Positions 11,264-20,655 of a stretch of DNA of 64,000 bases are shown one piece after another. The DNA is from Buddleja alternifolia (Eukaryota; Streptophyta; Magnoliopsida; Lamiales; Scrophulariaceae), in the NCBI GenBank assembly GCA_019426215.1, contig CM033402.1:7441246-7505245 (forward strand), written 5' to 3'. Each line of letters opens with the position of its first letter. Position 1 is the first letter of the stretch. The notes under the pieces were generated by a model. It saw only the letters and a list, made by a program, of their open reading frames with translations. It was not told where the DNA came from and did not search any database. A program made the position numbers and the translations under genes.

Positions 11264-13210
11264 GTGAGAGCAACTCCAAGGTATAACACAAAAATACAAC
11301 TTTTGCACTATATTTGTGCAGCTATAATAACTGCACTCCAATGTACTACACCATTTTTCACACAAAAAGTATATTCCCTAGAATATTCCTTTTTACACCT
11401 CATTTATATTATTTCTCATATTTTACAAATAACACCCAACTTTAAGTTTTTTGTTACATATTCATCCAAGTAAATATATTGTGTTGTTTTATGATATTAC
11501 AATTTATTATATTTTCATAATTTAATAATAAAAAATAATTATTTAATAATAATTATTAAAATTTAATTTAAACTTTTGATATTTTGTAAATTAAATTAAA
11601 AATTTACACAGTATATAAAGGTCAATTTTACAAATATATATATCACATTTAAAAAATTTGATAAAGGAGATATACAAAACAAACATTACATTGATTAATT
11701 TACATTAATACAACACGATTGAAAATGACTTGATAATATTGTTCATTAATTTTGTGAATTGCCATGTCGCTCCCATAAATGCTCTATTAATGCATTACGA
11801 AATTCAATATGAGCATTCTTGTCTTTGATTTGTCTATATCGACCAAGGAATTGTTGAAATATCTGATTTTCATCCGCCGAATCAACTGTTGAAGCTGGTG
11901 CGTCTACCGCATTTGCAATTGGTGCACTGAGATCACGTTCATCCTCAATTATCATGTTGTGCAAAATAATGCACGCAGTCATGATGTCATATAGCACATT
12001 TTTTTTCCAAAAAACATGCCGGTCCTGCAACAATTGCAAATCTTGATTGTAGAACTCCGAATGCATGCTCCACGTCTTTCCTACATGCTTCTTGTTTCTT
12101 CGCAAAATGTTGTTTCTTTGGTCCCCGCGGCTCTCGAATAGTTTGCACTAGAGTGGACCATTTTGGATATATACCATTAGCTAAATAATATCCCACATTG
12201 TATTCTTTTCCTTGAATAACATAATGCGCAGGGGGAGCAATACCTTGAGCAAGACTTGAAAACAAATGCGATGCTTCTAACACGTTAATATCATTATTGG
12301 TACCTGGCATACCAAAATACGCATGCCATATCCAAAGATCATAATCGGCTACAATTTTAAGAATAATAGTTGGTGATCCACTACTTCCTGCATATTGTCC
12401 GGCCCAGGCTGTGAGACAATTTTTCCACTTCCAATGCATACAATCAAGAGTGCCCAACATTCCTGGAAAGCCACGGCTCTAGCCAATGTGAAGTAACCTT
12501 ACTACATCGCTAGCATTAGGTGATCTAAGATATCGCTCGAAGAAAATCTCAACAACAACACGACAAAATCTCTTTAGGCTTTCAATTGTTGTTGACTCTC
12601 CAATTTTAACATACTCATCAGTTGCATCTGCCACTATACCATATGCTAACATCCAAATACGACTGTTGTTTTCCAATAAACTTGATAGTCCAAGTTTACC
12701 AAAACCATCTCTTCATTGTTCAAAGTATTCATCATGAACTTTGATTGCATCAACAATACGAAGGAATAGGTCTCAAGACATTCGATATCGTCGACGGAAC
12801 ATTTCATCATTATATCGTGGATTAGGGCTAAAGTAATCATTAAAGAGATTATCATCTACTGCTTCACGATCATGATTGATCACTCTATGACCAAAGACAG
12901 AACCACAATGGGAAGACTGGTTGTCTTGCATATTCTGATGACGCTGCCTATTATTGTTTTGCAGCATAAGGTGTAACATTGCTTCATCTGCAATGACTCT
13001 TTGCAATATTAAATCAATACCATTATCATCTGAAGAAGAAGAAGAAAATGGCGGTTGAGATGGAGATTAATTTTCAATTGACATATTAGAAGAATCTCTA
13101 TTATCGAAATTCATCTTGAAAGATTATTTTTCGCCTAATTTAGAGAAGAGAAAAAAAATGTGAATTGTAAACAATGTAGAGATTATGGTGTGAATTGAAT
13201 TTAGTAAAGG
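11264..13210 (-). mobile_element. PIF/Harbinger DNA transposon, degraded
   Basis: Contains a decayed PIF/Harbinger transposase (11746-13114, minus strand). The block AGAGCAACTCCAAGGT near 11268 resembles a Harbinger terminus. A matching inverted end was not found on the other side, where an AT-microsatellite repeat begins near 13240, so the 5' end may be lost. Limits are approximate. Confidence 0.6.
11746..13114 (-). pseudogene. PIF/Harbinger transposase (DDE, ALP1-like), inactivated
   Basis: DDE endonuclease family that also gave rise to the plant ALP1 proteins. Reading down from a start at 13114, one frame runs to about 12000. It has in-frame stops near 13069, 12773, 12706 and 12479, then a frameshift in an A-rich run near 11995-12005. 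Family blocks are clear: TLDCMHWKWKNC carries the first catalytic Asp, PGTNNDINVL the second, and RKDVEHAFGVLQSRF the Glu. The C-terminal part reads ACIILHNMIIEDE, then WERHG. At least three of the four stops can be explained by a single C-to-T change. Its Myb/SANT-like partner ORF is not present beside it. Confidence 0.88.
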
Positions 13211-13239
13211 TTGTTATTTATAGAATAAGGAATAATGAT

Positions 13240-13264
13240 ATAATAGTAGATATATATATATATG

Positions 13265-13296
<32 letters not shown>

Positions 13297-13685
13297 CTCA
13301 CTTCACATTTATGGAAGTTCACATGGGTGTACAATAAGATGAAAATGACATAAAGCTTGTACTCTTTTTCTGAAAAAGAAAAAGCAAGTTGTTTGTACAT
13401 ATATATATATATACATATAATTTATATATATATATATATATATCTCACTTCACATTTATGAAAGTTCATGTGGGTGTACAGCAAGATGAAAATAACATAA
13501 AGCTTGTACTATCTTCTAAAAAAGAAAAAGCAAGTTGTTTGTATATATATATATATACATATAATATATATATATATATATCTCACTTCACATTTATGGA
13601 AGTTTACTTGGGTGTACAACAAGATAAAAATGACATAAAGCTTGTATTATCTTCTAAAAAAGAAAAAGCAAGTTGTTCAACATTT
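13240..13685. repeat. Three-copy tandem repeat (~140-150 bp) with embedded (TA)n
   Basis: Three units each contain a (TA)n tract, then CTCACTTCACATTTATG, GTGTACA, AAGCTTGTA and AAAAGAAAAAGCAAGTTGTT. The conserved CTCACTTCAC anchors are near 13297, 13445 and 13583. The units differ mainly in (TA)n length. Open frames across it are by-products of the repeat. Confidence 0.85.
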
Positions 13686-13706
13686 TTTCCTTTTTCAGAA
13701 GCAACA

Positions 13707-14091
13707 TTTCATTGGTGCCACATGTTGACATCCTACATATGTCCATCAACCACTAGTACAAGGTGTTTGCTATAAATACTCCCTCAACATTTATTGAGGG
13801 TTGGAATCTTGAGAATATTCTCTCTAACTTTAGCCTTGTATCTCCAGAAGTATCGAGCCTATAGATTGAGAAATACGTTCCTATATATATAAATTTGGAA
13901 GTTAGAATCGTCCATCAAGTGGGACCCAGGCTATACACTTTAATATAGAACTACGTTGACTTGATCCTGATTAGGTATGTAGGTAGGTTGATTATTAGTG
14001 AGTGCAGTCTTAAATCATATCACCATACTCGTGGTGGGGTTCGAGTCTTTCCAGACTGATAGGTTCGAGTCCACGGATTCGAGTTAGATTA
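13707..14091 (+). repeat. 5' LTR of the Tat element (5'-truncated)
   Basis: Aligns by eye with the 3' LTR from ATTGGTGCCAC (31057) onward. The U3 part upstream, present in the 3' LTR, is missing, and the AT-microsatellite repeat abuts it. It contains the TATA sequence CTATAAATACTCC at about 13771 and ends at GATTA before the primer-binding site. Confidence 0.8.
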
Positions 14092-14093
14092 GT

Positions 14094-14111
14094 TGGGCCC
14101 ATCTGTGGGAA
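14094..14111 (+). other. Primer-binding site of the Tat element
   Basis: TGGGCCCATCTGTGGGAA starts 3 nt after the LTR end. It is one or two changes from the TGGCGCCGTCTGTGGGAA type common in plant gypsy elements, so this is the expected PBS in mutated form. Confidence 0.6.
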
Positions 14112-14249
14112 ACTACTTTGAAGTTGCTGAGACTTGTTAATTAGAAATGGAGGCTGGAAATTCGAAGACTCGTCTAGTTCAGATTGAGGAGGGGTTGGTG
14201 AATCGTTGGTGATACGCATATCAAAGGAGGAACAAGTGCGGTTATAACG

Positions 14250-15540
14250 ATGCCGAAGGAAGAGTGGGACAAGAGGATGAAGGAGTATGCAAAAGAGGAG
14301 ATGCATCTCACCCGTACCCCAACAACACCTAACTTGGGAGAGGCACATCTGGATCCCCCTATAAGACGAAATTTATTTCATCGAGTGGGAGACCAAGGCA
14401 GAGAGCAGCAAGGAGAATTGTTGGAGGATGACGAAGTAGTTAGTATCAATCAAGGGCATGGGGATGAGAGAGGAAAGGCTTGTATGTTTGACTCGCTACC
14501 CGAGGTACAACATGCGGTGCACTATAAAGAAGATAGATACACAAAAGAGGATCGGGTTACGAATCCAGTGCAGCCGAGGTAGACCTCCACATTGATGGCT
14601 TGCAATTCTCCTTTTGTGGAGGAGATCATGAAAGAAGTTCCAAATAGCCTTTTTAGAATCCCAGACTTTATCAACTTTGATGGGACTGGTGACCTGAGAC
14701 TCCATATTACATCTTACAAGCAATTAATGTCTTTGCAGGGACAGACAGATGCAATTAATGCCAGAATTTTCATCACTACCCTCGTGGGTCGAGTGCAGAA
14801 CTGGTTTATGAGTCCTGCACCCGGCTCCATAGGGTCGTACTAACAGTTGAAACATAAGTTTAAAAATCACTTTGCTAGTAATAAAAAGACAAAGAAATCA
14901 ATATCTGGGATAATGGGACTGAAACAAGGCTCAACCGAGTAGTTGTGTGAATTTATACATCGCTTCAATCAAGAAGCCATGGACCTTCCTGAACTTAATA
15001 ACGAGTTGATGCTAAGATTCTTAATGAGAAGCTTAAAGAAAGGCAATTTTAATGATGCACTCTCTCTTCACCCTCCACGATCCCACGAGGAATTGATGGA
15101 GTTGGCGGGAAAATACATTAATAAAGAAGAGAAGAATGAGCTAAATGACTCAGAGAACTTGCAAACCATGAACGACCCAAGAGCTGGTAAAGAAAAATCT
15201 AAAACTGATCGATACGAGGGAAGGGGGTCATGAAGAGATCGCGACCCCGTAGACCCAAATTTGAACAGTATACACCTCTAAATTCCACTCGTACCAGAAT
15301 TCTGGTAGCAGCCCTATGGACGAATCAAGTCTAAAGACCTAAACCGCTAAAAAGTGGTCTCAAAAAGAACATGCATAAATACTGTGAATTCCACAAAGAC
15401 CATGGACATGACACAGAGGAATGCTTTCAATTGAAGGATGAGATCGAATAGCTTATCAAGTCAGGCTTGTTGAACGACTTTATTGATCGTACTCTGACGG
15501 AAGTAAGAGCCCTTGAGGCCAATCGCAAAACAAAGGTTAG
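14250..15540 (+). pseudogene. gag of the Tat element, with stop codons
   Basis: The frame 14592-15233 shows a retrotransposon gag core (IPDFINFDGTGDLRLHITSY, then the conserved region FIHRFNQEAMDLPEL). It is broken by a TAA at 14841-14843 and a TAG near 14940. Downstream, about 15380-15425 encodes [14 protein letters not shown], the Cys/His block seen at the end of Tat-type gag, followed by a TAG near 15449. An Arg/Asn-rich low-complexity stretch follows at 15581-15892. Confidence 0.75.
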
Positions 15541-15888
15541 ACGGTCACGCAGGCGATCCCGTGAATGATCCCATGAGCGATTGAATGAAAGGGATCGTCA
15601 GACTCATAATGACGAGCGGCCTAGAAATGAATATCACCGAAACGATAATTATCGTTGTGATTATAAACGCCTAATTGGCAATGATTATCGTCGTAATGAC
15701 AGTCCTCGTAATAATGAGCGAAGAGGAGAAGTGCAGGAAGCACCCAAAAATGGCAATCGTCGTGAGATTCACATGATAGGAGGAAGACCCACTCATGGGG
15801 ACTCCTTGAGTGCAAGAAAAAGGCATGCAAGAAAGGTCGTTCGAGCTATTATCACGATGAACCAGCTCGGGTATTTTCACTTACATGA

Positions 15889-16188
15889 GTGACGAATTCA
15901 AGGGATGAAGCAATCAACTTTGATTATAGTGATTACGAGGGGATGAACGACCATCACAATGATCCTATGGTAATTTCGATTGATGTGGCCAACTTCGTAG
16001 TGCACAAAATTTTGGTGGATACGGGGAGTTCAGCGGATATTATCTTTTGGGAAGTTTTGAAGAAAATGGAGCTTGATAGCACGCGACTGCGACCTGAAAG
16101 CACTTCCTTGGTGGGTTTTACGAGATCACAAGTTATGCCTAAGGGGTCAATTGATTTAGACGTATCTTTGGGGGTCAGGTCAAAGTAA
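15889..16188 (+). pseudogene. Aspartic protease domain of the Tat element
   Basis: The frame contains ILVDTGSSADIIF, in which DTG is the catalytic triad of retropepsins, then LVGFTRSQVMPKGSIDL, the usual downstream block of gypsy proteases. It ends in a stop at 16186-16188, so the polyprotein is broken here. Confidence 0.8.
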
Positions 16189-16494
16189 AAAATGAGCTGA
16201 GTTACCTTTTTGGTTGTGGATGTTCCCTTCGCATACAATATGATTGTGGGATAACCCATGCTGAAGATGAAATTCAAAACCCCGCACCTGAAGATGAAAT
16301 TTAAAATAAATAATGGTATTGGTGAGGTGCGCGAAAATTAATTGGAGGCTTGTCAGTGTTACACGACCTCACTAAAAGTTAACTTGTCGATGAAGAGGAA
16401 GCATGAAGCCAGTAGAGTTGAGGTGTTAGACTAAGAGGTGAAGACTCTGATGGAAAGTTTGGACAAAAAATAGAAACGAGTCAATACACGAGTT

Positions 16495-17125
16495 GAACCT
16501 ATGGTCCACATATCTATTGAACTTGTCCTGGGTAACCCGAAAAAAATTACTCAAATAGGAGGAGAGATGGAAACGAAGCTGGTTAACTTCTTGAGGGAGA
16601 ACTCGGATACATTCACACGGAAGGCTGCTGACTTCAAAGGTATCGACCCTTCTGTCATCGTTCATCGTCTCAATGTTGATCCAGAGGCAAAGCCCGTTAG
16701 ACAGAAATGAAGGAATTTTGGTCCGGATAGGGACATGATAATCAAAGAAGAAGTTAAGAAACTTCTAGATGTAGGATATGTAAATGAGATCCAATTCATG
16801 GATTGGCTCGTATGTAGTCCTTGTACCCAAAATGGGAGGAAAGTGGCGAATGTGTACTGATTTCACTGATTTGAATAAAGTTTGTCCTGGTGACCCTTAT
16901 CCCTTGCCTAGTATAGATTTACTCTTAGACTCTACTGCAGGTTGTGCACTATTAAGCATGATGGGTGCCTATCAAGGCTTCAACCAAATAATGATAGCAG
17001 AGGAAGATCGAGACAAGACTGCGTTCGTTATGGCGAGAGGAGTCTGCTGTTACAACGTGATGCCTTTCAGATTGAGAAATTCAGGAGTGACGTACCAAAG
17101 GCTCGTTAATATTTTGTTGAGATAC
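16495..17125 (+). pseudogene. Reverse transcriptase fragment of the Tat element
   Basis: From 16784 the frame reads VLVPKMGGKWRMCTDFTDLN, then CPGDPYPLPSIDLLLD, then GAYQGFNQI and DKTAFVMARGVCCYNVMPF, all standard RT motifs. The sequence stops at QRLVNI, before the YVDD active-site block, where it joins a truncated LTR at 17126. The missing remainder (YVDD, thumb, RNase H) is not found after the insertion, so it was deleted. A stop near 16708 and frame changes break the upstream part. Confidence 0.85.
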
Positions 17126-17231
17126 TCAAATTTCTAAAGTGATACGAAAATTTTGTGAAGTCGAAAAAGACTTCAGGGTCTATTCAACCCCCCCCCTTCT
17201 AGACCCTTTCGTATGCCACTTGGGACCACCA
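17126..17231 (+). repeat. Truncated 5' LTR of the gag-only element
   Basis: Only the 3'-terminal 106 bp of the LTR remain, joined directly to RT sequence of the Tat element. It includes the potential hairpin GAAGTCGAAAAAGACTTC, nine C residues and the LTR end GGGACCACCA. Confidence 0.85.
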
Positions 17232-17233
17232 AG

Positions 17234-17245
17234 TGGTATCAGAGC
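17234..17245 (+). other. Primer-binding site for initiator tRNA-Met
   Basis: TGGTATCAGAGC, the standard plant copia PBS complementary to the 3' end of tRNA-iMet, lies 2 nt after the LTR end. Confidence 0.9.
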
Positions 17246-17345
17246 GGTTGAAGTTGAAACCTAAATGTTTCCAAGCGTAACTGCTTGTTCAGATCCTTTA
17301 TTTTCTTAAAAAAAAAACTTAGTCGCTTTAAATTTATTTTTTTCA

Positions 17346-18200
17346 ATGGCATTTTCAAGAGTACCTAAGTTGACCGAGTCAAATTATGACTCATGGAAGG
17401 TCAAAGCTTTTGCTTATCTTTGTGCTTATGATGATGAAATGTGTGATATCATTTCAGATGGACCAATTCGAATACTCAAAGTCATCACTAGAGCGCCTGG
17501 AGCGACTGAAGCGACTCCGGATGGTTATGTTGAGAAACCAAAGCATGAGTGGTCAGCTGATGAGCGTCGAAGAGCAAACTTAGATAATGTTGGACGGAAC
17601 GCTCTCTATACAGCCATTGGTGACAATGATAACTTATTCAATAAGGTCAAGTCGTGCTCTACGACTAAGCAAATTTGGGATAAGTTAGCTATAATATGTG
17701 AAGGTTCAGCAGAGATGAGAGAGAATAAGCTCTCCATAGCCATGCAAAGATTTGAGCTATTTAAGATGATGCCAAGCGAGACGCTAGATCAATTGGATGC
17801 GAGATTTACGTCGCTTATTACAGAGTTAGTGTCTTTGGATAAAGAGTTGACCAATAAGGAAATGGTCAAAAAGATTTTTAGAAGTCTCCCGAGCAAATAT
17901 TTGATAAAGACTATAGCAATGAGAGAATCACAAATGTTGGACATTATTACGCCAGAACATGTGTTCTCGGAGCTAAAAGCTTTTGAATTCAAATTAGGAG
18001 AAGTCAGCTACACCTCGTCTTCAGCGACTGAGTCCGGAGCCTTAATCGCTACAACTAATATCAAGGGAAAATCAGTCAGTGAGGTGGAAGCGACAGAATC
18101 AAATGAGGATCAGGAAATGAATTTATGGGTCAAGAAATTCAAGAAATTTCTTAGATATGAAAAGAGAAATCTCTGTTCTTCATTCCAGAATGAGGTATGA
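17346..18200 (+). CDS. Copia-type Gag (UBN2-like), 284 residues, intact frame
   Basis: The N-terminus (FSRVPKLTESNYDSWKVKAF) and the central region (TKQIWDKLAIICEGS, RFTSLITELVSLDKELTN, MVKKIFRSLPSKY) are the standard Gag of plant Ty1/copia elements, which forms virus-like particles. The frame is uninterrupted. The family normally continues to a CCHC zinc knuckle and pol, but here the frame stops after a short Lys-rich segment and neither is found. A non-autonomous element keeping only gag would need pol from a related copy. Pfam-type naming is from memory; no search was run. Confidence 0.85.
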   Translation: MAFSRVPKLTESNYDSWKVKAFAYLCAYDDEMCDIISDGPIRILKVITRAPGATEATPDGYVEKPKHEWSADERRRANLDNVGRNALYTAIGDNDNLFNKVKSCSTTKQIWDKLAIICEGSAEMRENKLSIAMQRFELFKMMPSETLDQLDARFTSLITELVSLDKELTNKEMVKKIFRSLPSKYLIKTIAMRESQMLDIITPEHVFSELKAFEFKLGEVSYTSSSATESGALIATTNIKGKSVSEVEATESNEDQEMNLWVKKFKKFLRYEKRNLCSSFQNEV

Positions 18201-19127
18201 ATGATTTAAACGCTTAACTATTATGCATCATATTTTCATTAGACATATAATTTAGGGGGAATTAACTTTATTATAATGTTTAAAAAGCATTTTTCAAAAA
18301 TGTTACAATTTGTCAAATTTGGGAGGAACCTTAAAATTGTACTTGAACATATGTGTAAGCGTCAATGATCAAAAACTGTTTTCATATGCATAGATCATCA
18401 ACGCTTATAGTTATTTGTGCATGATATGTTAGACGCTCAAACATTAAAAAATAAAAATAAAAATAAAAATAAAATTGATTTCAAGCGTTAACATAAATTT
18501 TACAACAAGTGATATCATCAAATGATATATGTTAAGCGTTGAATATTCCCTTCAACACTTAATAAAAACATTTTATAAAATCATGCATATCTTTTTTAAA
18601 TGTCTTGAGAAGGCAGACATAGTTGGATGTTGATTTACCATCAAGTGGTATCAACAGTGGTGGAAATCGCTAGAGGATATTGTTTACACGGTCCTTCCAG
18701 ACGTGGAAGCGACTGTGGAAGCTGAGCGGTCGATAGAAGTGGCCGAGTTTTTCCCCACACCAACTGGTCCTCCTCCTCTAGTATGTATCGCTTGAACTGC
18801 AGCCTTCCCTTGATGATGCCAAGAAGGGGGAAGAAGAGAAAGAAAAGCAGTTTAAGGAGACCAAAAGGAAAAAGTTTTTTAAAAAGAAAGAAAGGGAAAG
18901 AAAAGGAAGGTAATCATTGTTTCAGTATAAATCATATACGCTTTCAATTCTATATATATGAATGAATGATTTATTGCTGAAACATCTTGTTGAAGCTAAT
19001 CTAACATTAGCTAATTTATCTAACTTTCCAAACGCTAACTTATTTTATTTTGGGCTTTTCTTTGAACTCTTAATCTATAAAAGAGCTATAAGAGTTAAGG
19101 TCTTGACATCATCAAAAAGGGGGAAAT
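18201..19127 (+). other. Internal non-coding part of the gag-only element, with PPT
   Basis: About 18660-18965 encodes broken frames including a Pro-rich then Lys-rich run (KSFLKRKKGKEKEG), probably the eroded end of a second ORF. The polypurine tract AAAAAGGGGGAAA (19114-19126) lies directly before the 3' LTR. The words AAGCG and AACGCT recur in this stretch. Confidence 0.6.
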
Positions 19128-19198
19128 TGTTAGGAATTTCATGTTAGATGTTTTGATGATGACAAGATAGGATTTCATGTTAGACCCCAAAAGAATGT

Positions 19199-19455
19199 AA
19201 ATTTACACTATTCAAACGCTTACTGTTCAAGCGATCACTATTCAAACGCTTACTATTCAAACGCTTACTATTCAAGTGAACAGTAGTCAAGCGTCTTCGG
19301 AATAGTGTTACTGTTCAAGCGATCACTATTCAAACGCTTACTATTCAAGCGACCATTATTCAAGCGCTCACTATTCAAACGCTTACTATTCAAGCGACCA
19401 CTATTCAAGTGAATAGTGTTACTGTTCAAGCGATCACTATTCAAGCGAACAGCGT
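19199..19455 (+). repeat. U3 tandem repeats of TATTCAA(A/G)CG units
   Basis: About 15 imperfect units of 15-16 bp alternate ACTATTCAAACGCTT and ACTATTCAAGCGACC forms. They lie 300-570 bp upstream of the LTR TATA box, where retrotransposon enhancers usually sit. The solo LTR of this family does not show the same long run at this place. Confidence 0.8.
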
Positions 19456-19767
19456 TCAGATTTTCCTGAAGATAAAACCCAAGTTATCAAAGACTGAAAT
19501 GCAATCACCAACGGATATTTATTTCCAACGGGAAATAAATTCAAAATGCATTAAATGCTTGATAAGTGCATTAAAAGCAAACAAGACAGTATGACTTGTG
19601 GACAAGCCACCTTTGTTGACTAGACTGTCAGCTTTTCAGAATTCAAACCTGCTCCTGTCCAATAGGAATCAACAGAAATTAAGGAATGTCAGAAAAGGGA
19701 CTATTTGAAGCTCCGCGTGAGGTACACGCGCCTGACTTGTGTCCAACGGACAAATCCCAAAATTCTC

Positions 19768-19775
19768 TATAAATA
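19768..19775 (+). promoter_or_regulatory. TATA box in the 3' LTR of the gag-only element
   Basis: TATAAATA in the context CTCTATAAATAGTACCC. The same block is found, twice, in the solo LTR at 24931-27269, supporting a real promoter. Confidence 0.7.
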
Positions 19776-20655
19776 GTACCCTTCAGCTATCTCTGTGTGA
19801 GAGTGTGAAAAAAAAGACGTAAATGTGAAAGAGAGCTGAGAAATAATTTGAGAGAAAAGCTTGCAAACCCCATAGCCAAAATCCTTCAAGCTTCTCAAAT
19901 ACATTCCAGACAGTCACCCGATATCTCAAACATCTTCCAAGAAGAACCCCACACTATTATTGAGATATCCCAAGTTGTTTGAACTTCCCAACATCAAACA
20001 AACCCGTTACAATAAACCCTCAACACCTTTCATCTGAGTGAGAAAGATTGTTGACTTCCACAAGCAGTATTTTTGAGTAAGAGAAGCTTGTTGAATAAAG
20101 GTCTTTATTGGAGCTGAAGTCTGAGTGATCAAGGAGCTCAAGGCCATCTTGGAGAAGATCTTTATTGGAGCTGAAATCTGTGTGATCAAGGAGCTCGAGA
20201 TCGTCTTCACCTCTCTCCCTAATTTGTAGAAGATTCTGTGTGATTCTTTGAGAATCATTTTAGTGGATTTCCTCCGAGTGAAAAGGAGAAGAAGGACGTA
20301 GTTGGGATTACACCACCCAACGAACCTTACAAATATTTTGTGTCATTTACTATTTTATTGCCTTACATTACACTGTCATATTATATCTTGAAAAGGCATT
20401 TAAAACTAATAAGCGACTAATTGGTTAAAAGGAACGCTAAGCTATAAAAACATTTCCGCTGTGCTAACCCTGATTAAGTGATTGAAACGTTACCCTACTT
20501 TGGTAATTGTTGAAATCATTAAGTCTAAGTTATCAGTTTTTCCAAGCGTTCAAATTTCTAAAGTGATACGAAAATTTTGTGAAGTCGAAAAAGACTTCAG
20601 GGTCTATTCAACCCCCCCCCTTCTAGACCCTTTCGTATGCCACTTGGGACCACCA

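Larger units (their letters stand above)
17126..20655 (+). mobile_element. Gag-only Ty1/copia-type LTR retrotransposon, 5'-deleted
   Basis: The last 106 bp of its LTR stand at 17126-17231, followed by an initiator-Met tRNA primer-binding site at 17234-17245. A gag ORF lies at 17346-18200, a Lys-rich remnant near 18660-18965, a polypurine tract at 19114-19126 and the full 3' LTR at 19128-20655. No protease, integrase, RT or RNase H is present, so it depends on helpers. The 106-bp 5' piece matches 20550-20655 with no difference seen, which implies a recent insertion. The rest of the 5' LTR and adjoining Tat sequence are deleted. Confidence 0.85.
19128..20655 (+). repeat. 3' LTR of the gag-only element (1528 bp)
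   Basis: Begins TGTTAGGAATTTC and ends GGGACCACCA. Its borders are confirmed by the solo LTR at 24931-27269. It has an U3 tract of 15-16-bp repeats at 19199-19455, a TATA box at 19768-19775 and a 66-bp tandem pair near 20093-20210 (block GATCTTTATTGGAGCTGAA). The terminal hairpin region is at about 20570-20635. The base pairs right after it resume Tat sequence. Confidence 0.9.

Noticed and set aside
13389..13775. 128-codon frame rich in Tyr and Ile
   Set aside because: Produced by (TA)n and the tandem repeat; it has no domain.
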